Counted from the stretch's first letter, positions 37,941 to 50,445 are shown. The stretch is 64,000 nt of DNA from Meghimatium bilineatum (GCA_034231615.1 CM067322.1:66387354-66451353); one strand, 5' to 3'. Numbers and translations: made by a program. Notes: generated by a model from the letters alone, not told the origin.

Positions 37941-38472
37941 GAATGTTTAGTTTCAAAAAGGAGACATTCCAGCGTGACACTATCCCATGATTATTACGTA
38001 CTGCCAAAAGTGCAACGTATTCGTCGTCTGCGCCTACTAGCTGCTTATTCTTCCATCAGATCTTTGGACACATCTACAGTGATAGCCCATATAGCATTCC
38101 CCACTACATTTTAGTTTGCCACAAGCGGTGTAATGTCCGCTGGACTGCATCTCTCCATCATCCATGCTGACCGTTTGACAAAATTAAGAAATTGAGGCAA
38201 GCAAGACGTGTGACAATGAGAGTCCCTATCTTTTTTCACCTTGAACTAGAATTTCAGGCCCCGGTCTCCACACGATCAGAGAATCTGTGACAGAAAGGTA
38301 CAGACGAGCGCGGTCGTCCAAGGTATCGTCGAAGGTAGCTGTGCTTCTTGGAAAGTTCAGAATGCAATGACAATTTACTAAACTTAAATATTGCTTAGAA
38401 AAAAATTGCGCTAAAATTTATTGGCTTTATCACTGCGTGTTGAAAAGGACATGCTAGTATAGCAGGTAACCG

Positions 38473-38908
38473 TTAATAGCATCAATGAGCCCACACCTGA
38501 CTCTTACGTCCATTGCTAATAGCATCAATAAGCCCAACCATGGCTCTTATGTCCATTGCTAAAAGCATCAATGAACCCACACCTGACTCTTACGTCCATT
38601 GCTAAAAGCATCAATGAACCCACACCTGACTCTTACGTCCATTGCTAATAGCATCAATGAGCCCACACCTGGCTCTTACGTCCATTTCTAATAGCATCAA
38701 TGAGCCCACACCTGGCTCTAACGACCATTGCTAATAGCATCAATGAGCCCACACCTGGTTCTTACGTCCATTGCTAATAGCATCAATGAACCCACACCTG
38801 ACTCTTACGTCCATTGCTAATAGCATCAATGAGCCCACATCTGGCTCTTACGTCCATTGCTAATAGCATCAATGAGCCCACATCTGGCTCTAACGGCCAT
38901 TGCTAATT
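38473..38908. repeat. 43-bp minisatellite, about ten copies
   Basis: Unit TTGCTAATAGCATCAATGAG + CCCACACCTGGCTCTTACGTCCA with scattered substitutions (GAACCC, AAAAGC, ACATCTGG). Confidence 0.92.
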
Positions 38909-39480
38909 TCTCAAACCTAACTTGAACACGGTGTCATTGGAGGACGTTCGGAACTTAAGGAGACTATAATACCACGAATTGAGTTTTTGTTATTTTTAAA
39001 AATAAAAAAAAACCTGTATTTTTAACATTATTCATTTTTATCAACAAATCTGGAAATAAATATTCAAGCGAACACAATTGTCAACTTTAATAAAGTATGA
39101 TGAACATTTAACAAAATAATCTCGGTTATTTAATTATTACATCGCTGTTCTGTTCACATCCGGCAAAATAGAACTGTCGAAACATCCGGGATTTGAAACT
39201 ATGACGTACATTGAGGAGAACGGAAACCATAAATCACGTTTGTAGAGAAACGTCTAATGGAAGATTACCAGTGCTTTGATGTTTCATATTATATTTCCCA
39301 TAGAGTTCATCATAGTATCATTTCATACACACATTTTGTACGCTTGAGTAAATACCACAGAAATATATTATGTGGTTGATAATTTTGTATTCCCTAGTTT
39401 CATTCTTTCCATTCGTTAGGTAATTAATAGAACATTATGATACTTTTTCAAGACTATTTCATATATTTCAATCCCTGTGT
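38909..39480. other. No gene seen
   Basis: AT-rich, with a more GC-balanced stretch at 39150-39250 that shows no exon. Confidence 0.3.
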
Positions 39481-39484
39481 GTTT

Positions 39485-39695
39485 CCAGGCCTGAAAGGGG
39501 AACAAATAACAGCGACACTGTTACCTGCCGTGCATATCGTAGGATGCGACTAAGAAGGTGGAGTTTGCTATCCCATCCCATAGTGAGTCTAAGTGATCAG
39601 GCGTCATGCTAAAATTTCATGTATCAGACAGAAAGGCGCAAATATCGCAACAAATCTGCAAACCATAACTCATCTTATTCAGTTAAAAAAAACTA
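39485..39695 (+). mobile_element. SINE-A copy, 3'-truncated
   Basis: TTTCCAGGCCTGAAAGGGGA, CAAATAACAGCGACACTGTT, CATCGTAGGATGCGACTAAG-like, GAGTTTGCTATCCCATCCCA and AAAGGCGCAAATATCGCAAC follow SINE-A order. The tail is absent. Confidence 0.65.
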
Positions 39696-40224
39696 ATTCT
39701 GATAATTTTAAAGAATTCATCAACGAACACAGAGAAAGAAGATATTTTGCGATGCATTTGTGCATGAAGTTTTATAATGTATTTCACTATAAGTATCTTA
39801 CAATGGTTGCAGACTTTAATTGGATACTGCATACATATTCGTGGTACATTCCTTCTAGATTCACACACACACATGGGATCTCTGCATACATATTCGTGGA
39901 ACATGTCTTATAGATTCACACATATACCCTCTTATTATGAGGCTCTTCTGAACACATTTCATGACTGAGAGTTGGAGGCTTATGGTAAGATAGCTCTGTG
40001 GAAACCCCCCCCCCCTTTTTTCAATTCATATGCACATATAAAAAAAAATTCCATCGTTTGTAATTCCTGAAAAATGAAACCAACAAAACAAGCAAACATC
40101 AATAACCTTGAAATGTTGTTGTCAATAAAACCAAAGCAACTTTGCATCTTGCACCGCGGATAATTTCAATGATCTTTCCGGATTATTTGTGAGGTTTAAA
40201 AAAAAAGTTCTGCATTTGTCTCGT

Positions 40225-40290
40225 GAAGCCAGGGTTAGCAGATAATCGCGATCATATTAACACCATATTGTGGTGCACCCGGGAAACAAA
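40225..40290 (-). repeat. Family D 3' end fragment, inverted
   Basis: CCAGGGTTAGCAGATAATCG and TGTGGTGCACCCGGGAAACA mirror the end block at 41917-41970. Confidence 0.5.
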
Positions 40291-40750
40291 TTGATTTGAA
40301 ACTCGTGCAAAGCAATCTGGCTAACGCTTTATGGATAGTGTTCGGTCAGCAAAGACAGAGAGAAATGAGAATTGATTGCACATAACAAACAAGATCTGCT
40401 GAAATAACAGGGAAAGGGCGGCATGATATGAATTAAATAACTGAATAATATAAACATTGTTAACTGTTTTTTTTTCTCTTAACAAAAATAATCTGGGCAT
40501 ATACTATTCAAACCACACTCACATTGTCTCTAAACATTTGTGTAAGAAATAATGACAGATTCATTTGTCACTGCCCATAGTAAATTATACAATTAAGTGA
40601 GATATTTATTAATGAAACAAACCCAACCTTAATAGCAACAGGCGTATGTATTCATTGTCTTGTTGAGATTATGATTTGTTTATATAAGCGCTACATTGTC
40701 AGAGATTAAGACAAAATACAATGCTTACCAGTGCAGTTATTATGACGGGG
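40291..40750. other. No gene seen
   Basis: No supportable feature; AT-rich. Confidence 0.3.
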
Positions 40751-40809
40751 TCTTAGTTTATGGTTTGATAAGTTACAACTGGTTGGAAGCTACATACATC
40801 GATAACTTC

Positions 40810-40985
40810 AGTATTCTTCTTCTTCGTTCGTTCTCAAACTCCTGCAGATTGTAGGATAGCAGGATGTAGTCCGGAGAACGGAATGCGTTGTGTCATGGTT
40901 TACAGCATTGCTGCGTTATCTGCGCCTTCCAGCCTGGCACATCACACTTCAGCATGGCTTTGGGTGGCTGACCCTAGTAGGTACT
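40810..40985 (-). mobile_element. SINE-A 3' part
   Basis: Begins with the reversed tail TTCTTCTTCTTCGTTCGTTC, then CAAACTCCTGCAGATTGTAG, GATGTAGTCCGGAGAACGG and CTTCAGCATGGCTTTGGG. High identity to 55305-55440. It adjoins family D copy 3. Confidence 0.8.
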
Positions 40986-41032
40986 TGGACATCTGGGATT
41001 AGCGTGTTTGGGAAATTTTGCTTAGGCTATAA

Positions 41033-42005
41033 ATGTTTGATTGTTTTGCGTTCGCTCCATTGTAACCAGCACGGATATCCTAGCCTGTGACAACCTTCCT
41101 TTCTGTCGCCAGACAGCGAATGTGTACTGACTCTCCGCCGAGACGGTTTGTCCTTCACGTCTGTCCTGCGTGAGGCGTTCCGCAGCCAGTGAGCTTGCCT
41201 CGTGTAATTAGACGTATTGTGCCCGTGCTCATCGGGTACTAAACCTTTTCTCGTCTTCAAGCCTAGTTCCGGTTTAGGAAGAACTTGACAGAAGAGTCGG
41301 GCTCGTTCGTCTTCTTAGAACGAAGCGTTGTTCACCAACTTCGTGAGCCCCTCGTCCAAGTCTGAATCTGTACACATATTTAGGAACGTTAGGGACTTGC
41401 ATTTTGTTCTAGAGCTGAACAGTGCTTGTCATCTCAGACTGCTATGCCTGTGCCCATCGGGTACTGAACCTTTTTTCTCCGCGAGCACTCTTCCGGTATA
41501 GGAAAGACTCGACAGTAGAGTTGGGCCCAGGCTGGCATCACCGGTAACTAGAAGCTTGTCTCGAGCAAACAATGCTTTAGTTCTAATTTCATCGAACCGT
41601 TTTCCGTGCTCTTTGCACACGACGCTGCCCTCTAGCGCTGTGCATCTTTCTCAGTGTACTCGTTGTGCTTTTATTTTTATTGGGACATCTGCCTGCTTCG
41701 TACCGACTACATTGGCCGCCCTCCAATGCTTCTACCGGACTTACTAGCTTCACTGTGTGTCGACAGTGTTTCTGCATGTGTTGGCACAGAGGTGTCGGAG
41801 ATATTGTCTGTCTTTTTGCAGTCAAATCTCTTTCACATGTTACCTCCACATTCACGGACACGATCCCCAGAAGGTTTCGCCAGAATCAGCACGAGCCGCT
41901 GTATTTCTGTTACCAGGGTGCGCCACGAGGAGGCACTTTTGGGATCTTGGTTATCTGTTAACCCTGGGTCCACCAAGAGCAATGCGTTCCCTTTGCACCC
42001 CAGGC
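41033..42005 (+). repeat. Family D long non-coding repeat, copy 3
   Basis: Best-preserved copy: TTGCGTTCGCTCCATTGTAA, CCTAGCCTGTGACAACCTTC, TTGCCTCGTGTAATTAGACG, CATCGGGTACTAAACC, then a second CCCATCGGGTACTGAACC at about 41453, the AGACTCGACAGTAGAGTTGG block, and the end GGGTGCGCCACGAGGAGGCA with GTTATCTGTTAACCCTGGGT. Several overlapping frames are open on both strands but none is shared with the other copies. It is GC-richer than its surroundings. Confidence 0.75.
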
Positions 42006-42205
42006 TATAACTCCAATCGTAGTTCATGGTTCGAAAAGTTTAAAATGATTAGAAACTACAGTTACCTCGATAACTTCAATCTTAGTTCATGGTTTGAAAA
42101 GTTAAAAATGGTTGGACGCTACCGTACATCGATAACTCCAATCTTAGTTCATGGTCTGAAAAGTTAAAAATTATTGGAAGCTATGTATATCAATAACTCC
42201 AACCT
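42006..42205. repeat. 66-bp tandem repeat, three copies
   Basis: Units contain ATAACTCCAATCGTAGTTCA, TGGTTCGAAAAGTTTAAAAT and a GGAAGCTAC block. A solitary unit is present at 40757-40806, on the other side of family D copy 3. Confidence 0.8.
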
Positions 42206-42269
42206 TCAAGATCCGCGTGTTGCATTAGCCCGAAAGGGGAACACGGAAAGACAACAATGTAATCTTAGA

Positions 42270-42470
42270 CATTACGTAGAATCAACACTGAGTTGTTTTG
42301 GTCATATAAAGAGACATAGCAGTATGGAAAGATCCATAGCTTAAGGCAGAGTTAGCGGCAACAGGGGAAGAGGGCGCCCAAGACGACGATTGTCCAGCGA
42401 TACATCAGATTTCTTAAACATGTCTCTAACTGCGGAAGGTCAACTCGCCCAGAATCACGGATAATTCATA
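42270..42470 (+). pseudogene. LINE ORF2 C-terminal fragment
   Basis: The frame STLSCFGHIKRHSSMERSI, stop, GRVSGNRGRGRPRRR and SLTAEGQLAQ matches the FGHIKRH...GRGRPRRR...A-DR ending of LINE ORF2. Confidence 0.65.
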
Positions 42471-42728
42471 AGGAAGATCACGTTCTGCAAAGAATATGTC
42501 ACATGATGATACATAGAGCCGCTACTGAAATAAGGAATGAGTCAAGGACAACGCATATTCAAACATCAACAAACTCTTTATATCATATCAACTGGATCAT
42601 TACGAGGAGCAGTGACCAAATTTTAACTTCTAAATATTAGCATATGTGGCGTGGTTTCATTCAGGTTTCGAGACCTCGCTGAGCTCATATTAAAAAGTCG
42701 ATATGTCTGCAACGATATGTGCGCTATT

Positions 42729-42778
42729 CACTGAGAGCCGTCCTCAGGATCGTCCGGGGGGGGGGGGGGCTCTCAGTG
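42729..42778. repeat. G-rich hairpin related to family E core
   Basis: CACTGAGAGCC and GGCTCTCAGTG flank CGTCCTCAGGATCGTCC and a run of 14 G. The arms match the hairpin at 573-616 and the half-hairpin at 57367, so this is probably a family E remnant. Confidence 0.6.
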
Positions 42779-43099
42779 TGTAGCGGGATTATCGCTGGAT
42801 ACGCCAGTAGTCTTGGCTACTGCGAAACGCGTCTTTATAGATATTTCGTTTCGTTAGATAGTGTGCGTATTTTTTCGCTTAAAAATTGTCACTGCTGCTC
42901 GTAATGTATCTATCTATCTTTCTGTCTACCTGTCTGTATGTCGAACCATCCATCTATCTATTTTGTTCTGTGGCAATCATGGCCTGGACTTCTTGCTCAG
43001 GGTGAAAATATAGAGCATTTGTCTTCCTTCCAAAGATGTCGTAGGAGGCGACTAAGGAATGTTGGGTGATAGGCTGGCAACCTGTCACTGGTGAAAAAA

Positions 43100-43560
43100 A
43101 AATCATTATTGTCACATCTTGTCTCAATTTATTACTCTGAAACTATTTGAAACTACACACATCCAATAATACCCATATATAACGAAGAGACGCAGGACAG
43201 GGAAAATTGAACATTTGTCCTTTTGTGGCAGACTTCTAGATGACGGGGAATACTAGATGTGCCGACAGTGAGGATGAGTCAACAAATCTTACAGAAGAAT
43301 AATGAGAGTTGTCCTAGGTGTGTGTTGTGCTTCTGGCAAGACTTGGTAATCCTGGGATACTGACGCATTGTAATGCCTCTCTTCGGAGATTAAACATGCA
43401 TCCATAAATCCCCTTACACATGCATGTCGTTGAGACATTATATGTCTGGTTGTCGCCTCGGTTACACACTGAGAAGAACCATATGCTTTTGTCAGAAAGG
43501 CTAGGATTTACCAAAAGCTATCTGCTCTCAACTAAAAGAATTATTTTACTTATCTACCTA
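43100..43560. other. No gene seen
   Basis: No feature supported apart from AT-rich sequence leading into the tetranucleotide array. Confidence 0.3.
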
Positions 43561-43573
43561 CCTAACTTCTTAC

Positions 43574-44139
<566 letters not shown>

Positions 44140-44489
44140 TACGTTACTGTCTGTCTGTGTGGCTGTCTAAATTAGTACCACCTATTTTACAACATATAAT
44201 AATAAAAATTGACGTGTGCCCTGTACATGAGATTGCTGTTTCAACTATTGTAGAATTGTTGAGTTGCCACCACTAATACATTCACTCATATCGCAAGCAC
44301 AATATGGATGATTAGCGTCCGAACTACCAAGTCCGACAAGTTGGAATGTGAAGCAGGCTGACTATAAATTCTGCTTTGACCAGATACGTGTAGCTTGGAA
44401 TAAGAATTTTGTGACCAGATATATGTAACATGAACACATCGACAATCCTTAAATAATAATCTGGTCAATGACGCACTGCCGGCTGTCAG

Positions 44490-45545
44490 TTGCACGGGTT
44501 CATTCATTGAAAGAGAACAGGATCTTATATATCTTGGGATAATCTTTGATAGAAGTCTCTAATTCAACAAACATATCACAAAATATGATTTAGAAGGCTA
44601 AATGAGGGATCAATGTTATGTCGACCGTCGACATGTAGCAATGGGTACTGTTTCTGCTTCTGCAAGTGATGGTGATATCTGTCATAGATTATGGCCTCGA
44701 CCTACTAACACTGTCACAGACACAAGTCGATATATTGGAAAACGTCCAAACTGATGCAATGAGAGCGGTACTGGGGTGTGCTAGGGATACATCCATCTCT
44801 GCTATGAGATTTCTGCTTGATCTCCCCAGCATTAGAGTGCGACATCAGGTAGCACAAGTTAAGTCGTACCTTAAAGTGACAGAATACAACCACCTTCCCC
44901 TACACCATCGTCTAGATGAGTCAAAGGGAAAACGAATCGAGTGTGAGAGATCATGGATGGAAAGGCTAAGGACACACTGCGAAGAGTATGTGAGTTTGAA
45001 GAAATAGGAAAGGGCAGTGAATGGGTGGATATAGACAAGTAGAAGAAATAACTGACTAAAGTAATAATACAGCTAGATAAAGCGTGTCGAAAATTCACGG
45101 TCCAGGATACAGTGCATGAACTAGCCCAGATACACTCGAAACCACAAGACATAATTATATACACAGATAGCTCCGTTAACAGAGACACAAATAAAAGCGG
45201 TTGGGGTTTTGTTGCCTACAGAAATGGCGTGAAGTTGGTTGAGAAATATTCAGCATATCCCACTGTCACATCGAGCATCGATGGAGATAGAGGAAGTTAC
45301 AGCAGGACTTAATTGGTTCATTAACTGATACATCAACACACGCGGTAATACTCACAGACTCTCAAAGCATGCTGCGCAGGATAGAAAAGTACATGCTGGG
45401 AAAAGAATGGTGGGACTGATTGAATAACTCAATTCTCCTGAGCATTACATAGATATACTGCCCTGTTCATGCTGGGGTCAGAGGAAACGAGATACTTGTT
45501 GGCAGACAATGCGGTGATAGACGGCACAATGCTGAGAAGAGATAA
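44490..45545 (+). pseudogene. LINE RT thumb to RNase H, decayed
   Basis: In order: DLIYLGIIFDRSL (near 44523-44561), a frame break, then the open segment 44666-45007 with SVIDYGLDLL, QVDILENVQTDAMRAVLGCA and SISAMRFLLDLPSIRVR, typical of the region after RT in I/Jockey-group LINEs. It is followed by an RNase H domain with IIIYTDSSVN (first Asp), AVILTDSQSMLR (Asp-Ser near 45350) and HAGVRGNEILVG (near 45467). At least three shifts or stops. The presence of RNase H narrows the possible LINE groups. Confidence 0.75.
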
Positions 45546-45689
45546 AGCAGACTTGATCAAGGTATTAATAAATTTATTTCAAGATGAAGATGATGTCAAT
45601 AAACATGAGACTGTACACATACAGAAAATATTATAAATAGGAGTATCTAGAGGGGAGAGTAGGAAAATTAAATATTTTGGAAGGCCCTG

Positions 45690-45825
45690 AAGATCACGCA
45701 ATCAACACCTGACCGGGACTCTGTCTACATATTCTGAGATGGCTGCTGGAACGGAGAGCGGATCACTTAAGGGAATTCCCCACGTGCGGCGAAGCTAGTT
45801 TCTAATTAAGAATCAAGAATGTAGT
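45690..45825 (+). repeat. Family C 3' part, subtype 2
   Basis: GAAGATCACGCAATCAACAC, CTGACCGGGACTCTGTCTAC, GGCTGCTGGAACGGAGAGCG and CTAGTTTCTAATTAAGAATC. Same subtype as 36560-36700. Confidence 0.65.
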
Positions 45826-46073
45826 ATGAAATAGGAATGATGTGACCAGGTATATGTAGCTTGAAATAAGAATGCCGTGGCCGTGTTTAAACCATTCTCT
45901 AAGCTTCCGTGGGTATGTCTAAAGCGATACCTATATCGGTGGAAAGGTCAAGCGTGTTTGACTGGTTGGTGTTCAGTGTACATTACGGGAACAAGTTCTC
46001 TCGTACTACTTCCCTACTAATGGTATGGCTACACACAGTTCAGCGGAAGTGGTAAAATTCGGTATATTAGTTA

Positions 46074-46190
46074 CCATGCCGAAGTCGGATGTGTCGAGTT
46101 ATAGGCGCAAATAAAACGGCGACACAATACATTTTCTTTCTATGGATTGTATTGCTGAAAATACAGTAGGATCATTGTTGTACTACAAGA
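46074..46190 (+). mobile_element. SINE-B copy
   Basis: CATGCCGAAGTCGGATGTGT, GGCGCAAATAAAACGGCGAC and ACAATACATTTTCTTTCTAT match SINE-B; the 3' tail is lost. Confidence 0.65.
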
Positions 46191-46454
46191 GAGACACGGT
46201 TGTTAGTATCATTATCTGATTGTAGAATTTCATATAATTGAATATCTACATACAAAATAGTGGAACATGCTTATTACACACGCATGCATACCCTCTATGA
46301 TTAGAAGACATCTTCTCAATGCATTGTATGCTACTGAGAGTTACGATCTTATCGGTGTGAATGAAAGCTCAGAGGGTTTTCCCTTAAAAAAGCATGTAGG
46401 AAACAATAGGTTCCTTGTTCGTAATGCATGATGATCGATGCAAACATTGTAACA

Positions 46455-46566
46455 CATATATAAGAACATGTATTACACCAAGCAATTATACTGACGTCAG
46501 ATGTGTCAATCATATATAAGAACATGTATTACACCAAGCAATTATACTGACGTCAGATGTGTCAGG
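46455..46566. repeat. 56-bp tandem duplication next to a SINE fragment
   Basis: CATATATAAGAACATGTATT through GACGTCAGATGTGTCA is present twice, head to tail with no differences noticed. The second copy runs into SINE-like GGCAGAAGAGCACAGATATC. Confidence 0.85.
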
Positions 46567-46624
46567 CAGAAGAGCACAGATATCGCAGTCAAGCTGTAGA
46601 CCACAACATGAGTAGTATTATACC

Positions 46625-47215
46625 AGAATAACGTGGATTATCCACCTGTTACAGGGCTTAAGATGGCTACCAACTGGTCCCAAGATGGCTGCCTACTGAA
46701 TCGTAATGAATAAGACGGGTCAGGTTAACAGTCCAAGCTGGTTGTCTACGCATCACCTGATTCGACAACGGGTTTGGAAAATATGTTCCAATGGTGTAAA
46801 GTACGCTCTCCATCTATGTGAGGGATTGTGGTATTTTCCAGATGTTAGAAGGTCATGGGATATAACCGTGAAATTTTTATGGTACAAGAAGGTCAACGCC
46901 AGAGAAATTATCCGTTGAATATCTAGATCAGTAGATCTGCACCAAACTGGCCCAACAAACAGCACATACGCTATCTATCTTGTGTCGATGAGTGATTTCC
47001 ATTTGTTACAAGGTCGTACATTGTACGAGGTTATGGCTGCAAGATGCCAGATTATATTCGACTCACAAACCATCACTGAGCCACAAGAAAGTGTGAAATT
47101 CTTGATCTCTGCGTCTACCTATCCATGAGATCCCACGTGGCTGATGATAGTGGTTATGGGGTGGTCAATGAATAACACATAGCACAACGTCCCTTGTGAA
47201 CTAGCGTTAAATCAA
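46625..47215. other. No gene seen
   Basis: Open frames on both strands at 46706-46965 lack any recognisable motif. Confidence 0.3.
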
Positions 47216-47230
47216 CCCCGGTATCTATAT

Positions 47231-47625
47231 TCTTCTTCTTCTTCTGCGTTCAGCATCTGTGGTCATGCTATACCGTCAGGCCTGTCATCAACACGAAGTC
47301 CACTGTCTTCTCCAGGTCAGAGCGGCTGCCCCATAGCTTTTGCCTCAAGTCTGTATCCTCCGTCCAGGTCTGCTGTATCTGCTCTTTGTATGTTGGGCAG
47401 TCCTGAAGTATGTGTTCCGAGGTCTGAGTTCCGGATCCACATGGACATTCATCTGTATATGAGATCCTTAATCGGTAAAGGTGACCCAACAGTCTGCAGT
47501 GTCCTGTTCTAAGGCGAAATATTGTGGTCTGTTGATATCTTTGGAGGAGATGTATTACATCATGTTCGTATTTCCCTTTCATTTGTTTCTTCCACTTTTC
47601 TGTGTATGTGTTGCGGATTATTGTT
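47231..47625 (-). mobile_element. 5'-truncated LINE with 11-bp target duplication
   Basis: GGTATCTATAT flanks it (47220-47230 and 47626-47636). The minus-strand open frame includes VIHLLQRYQQTTIFRLRTGH, LLGHLYRL, DECPCGSGTQTSEHILQDCP and ends KTVDFVLMTGLTV stop, the same C-terminal layout as 677-1016. The tail is GAACGCAG(AAG)n. The 105-codon segment is intact, so the copy is young. Confidence 0.85.
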
Positions 47626-47639
47626 GGTATCTATATAAT

Positions 47640-48055
47640 AACGTGTAAAGATTGGACATATACTAAGTTTATGTTAATCTACAAAGGTTCATATTAAACT
47701 AAAATTCGACAGTGTAATTTCAGAATCTCTTAACGCTAAATAAAATATTAAATTTATTCCATGTACAATATTTAAATTCAGGCCTTCACGGGAGGTACAA
47801 ATATGAACCAGTGCCTTGCACAATGATGGTTTTTATCAAGGGCGCTAATGTGTGGGGGATGAGGACTAATGTCAACAAATTTTTTTTTTAAATTCAGTAA
47901 GTGTGGTCAACTAACTATGGCTCTATATATGGCAGTACCTAGTTTTCTTCACACTATGCTGCTATTAGTATCTATAGAAAACTAACGTCAATCGATAAAT
48001 AACTATGATTATTCTTTCAATAACATATCAACACAAACAATTATTTACACTAAAT
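47640..48055. other. No gene seen
   Basis: AT-rich; nothing supported. Confidence 0.3.
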
Positions 48056-48059
48056 AATT

Positions 48060-48760
48060 GTTAAGGCTCTCCTTGTGTCAATGAAAGTATTTTTTATTTG
48101 CAGTTTCCTCGTTTCAATGAATGTATAATGTTACAGTTTCATCGTATCAATTAAAGTATAATGTTACAGTTTCCTCGTGTCAATGAAAGTATTTTTTGAT
48201 GTTAACCGTTTCCCCGTGTCAATGAAAGTATTTTTTGAATATTAGCAGTTTCCTCGTATCAATGAAAGTATTTTTCGTTGTTAACAGTTTCCCCGTGTTA
48301 ATGAAATTACTTTTTTAATCGTTGGAGTTTCTTCGTGTCATTTAAAGTATTTTTGATTGTTAGTAGTTTCCTCGTGTCAATGAAAGTAACTTTGAATGTT
48401 ATGGTTTCCTCGTGCCAATGAAAGTATTTATGAATGTTAGTTTCATTGTGTCAAAAGAAGTATTTTTGAATGTTGGCAGTTTCCTCGTGTCAGTGAAAGT
48501 ATGCAAGTATTTTTTAATATTAGCAGTTTCCTTGTGTCAATGAAAGTATTTTTCGTTGTTAACAGTATTCCCGTGTTAATGAAATTATTTTTTGAAGTTT
48601 TGGAGTTTCTTTGTGTCAATGAAAGTATTTGTGAATGTTAGCAGTTTTCTCGTGTGAATGGAAGAATCTTTGACTGTTACAGTTTCCTCGTGTCAATGAA
48701 AGTATTTTTTTAATTATTAGCAGTTTCCTCGTGTCAATGAAAGTACTATTGCTAATGTCC
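48060..48760. repeat. Degenerate minisatellite, about 39-bp unit, 15 or more copies
   Basis: Consensus GTTTCCTCGTGTCAATGAAA + GTATTTTTGAATGTTAGCA with many substitutions and length changes, so an old array. Confidence 0.9.
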
Positions 48761-48999
48761 ACTCTTTTTATCAACCATATTTTTGACTCTGTCGTCGCAT
48801 TTGACATTGTCTCCAAGATATAAAGAAACTCTTTACATATTGCAGAATCTCTCAATGTATTTCTATGTTTTTTCCGCTCCTGATTACAATATTTGTTGTT
48901 TTTGTTATTTAGTTCTTAGTATCCAAACTCACATGTGTCATACTTGTATGGAAGACATTGCAAAATTAACTAGACAGCCATTGCTAATGATATACCTAC

Positions 49000-49555
49000 C
49001 TGATTATTAATAGTAAACACACTGAAATTATAACCGTTATTCATATCAGGCACATGATCTATATTTCTGCCAGACGATATGATGATTATATAATCTTATG
49101 CATCATCATCAGAGCAACGTCTGATTTCGTTGACGAAAATATCGAAACTTGTGATTTGTCAAAAAGCAAATATGTGTTTTTTTCCAGGCACTGAGTATAA
49201 ATAACACGTTTTAAAAAAAGTATTGATAAAACACAGGTAGAGATTTAATCAAAACGAATGAAAGTCTACAATTATTAAGTGGTTATAAGAAAAGTACAAT
49301 TTTAACAATTTCCACGTGTTATTCATAAATGTTTATTTTTACAGCGGTTTTTAATATAAACATATATTTTTTTTAAAGTGACAAATGATGTTATCTTAAT
49401 ACGGTTGAATCACTGATTGTCACTGGTTGCAGTAGTTGTCTTAGTCACGATAAAAATCTTGAATTAAGTCAAAGATAATTCAACAATTTTGTTTTACAAT
49501 ATTGAAATCAACAACTTGCTCACGTAGATGATAAAAAAGAGCGGGATTATCTATT
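49000..49555. other. No gene seen
   Basis: AT-rich sequence without recognised elements. Confidence 0.3.
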
Positions 49556-49559
49556 TTAT

Positions 49560-49925
49560 TTTCTCTGCTTTTGCCGTAAGACGTCGCCGGATTGAATTAC
49601 GATCGGTTTTTGAGTGGTGACACGTTTGGTAGCTGATAGGCAGTAATATTGTGACTTCTCATAATGTTGGTAACTCCTTCAATCCACCTTCTTCTAGGTC
49701 TTCCTCTGTATCTTCATGTTTCCATTTTCATAGTGTATGCTCTTGCCGCTGGCCAGTAATGGTTCATTCTCATTAAGCGGCCCAACGATTTCAGTCTTTA
49801 ATATATTTGACCACATATTCCTAACAGTTCTTGTAATCTCTTCATTCCTCACATGATCTCTTCTTGTTCTGTTTGCTGCTTTTCCTAGACATCTCATTTC
49901 TCACGTAGTGCGCTTTCTCGTCCTT
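49560..49925 (-). pseudogene. LINE ORF2 C-terminal region, GATA-tail family
   Basis: Minus-strand frame MRCLGKAANRTRRDHVRNEE, ITRTVRNMWSNILKTE, a PLNENEPLL segment and GNMKIQRKT, then stop. Homologous fragments are 3115-3315, 8370-8600, 9060-9138 and 54070-54275. Confidence 0.6.
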
Positions 49926-50282
49926 ATTGGATTATACAATGTAATATATATTTATGAATTTAAGCAAATATGTTTCAAACGTGTAGTTTCATTTTTTTTA
50001 AATTGTTAACATAAAGCCTGAAAATGTACGTTTAGTTTCTTATTACTTCATCATCGTCAACATTTTTCGTACTTTTGATATTAACTATGTTCTCGTCCTA
50101 GGACTCAATCATCCCTTGTAGTAACTGGAAATATGCAACAACTAACTACATATACAAATGTACGACTCTAATATGCTGCACGTATATGTAACTCTGGCTA
50201 TGTATATGTATGTGTAAATGATAATACTGCAGTTGTTACTGTTCAACGTAGCACCACCCAAATACATTATGTTAAATAGATG

Positions 50283-50445
50283 CAAATCCCGCCGAAGACG
50301 GATGTGTCGGGCCATTGGCGCAAATAAAACGGCGACACAACGCATTTCCATTTTCTGGACTACACCCTGCTGGAAATCTAGCAGGACCATGATCCAGCTA
50401 GATCCAGTTGGAGTTTGAGAATGAATGCAGAAGAAGAAGAAATAG
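50283..50445 (+). mobile_element. SINE-B, best copy
   Basis: CCGCCGAAGACGGATGTGTC, GGGCCATTGGCGCAAATAAA, ACGGCGACACAACGCATTTC, CTGGAAATCTAGCAGGACCA, then GTTGGAGTTTGAGAATGAAT and GCAGAAGAAGAAGAA. It ends 186 bp before the GPCR start codon. Confidence 0.8.

Noticed and set aside
38473..38908. Regular repeats suggesting a CRISPR array
   Set aside because: Units are head-to-tail with no unique spacers, and the window is eukaryotic; it is a minisatellite.
42985..43090. Possible SINE-A 5' fragment
   Set aside because: Only GTCGTAGGAGGCGACTAAGG matches; too short to list as a copy.
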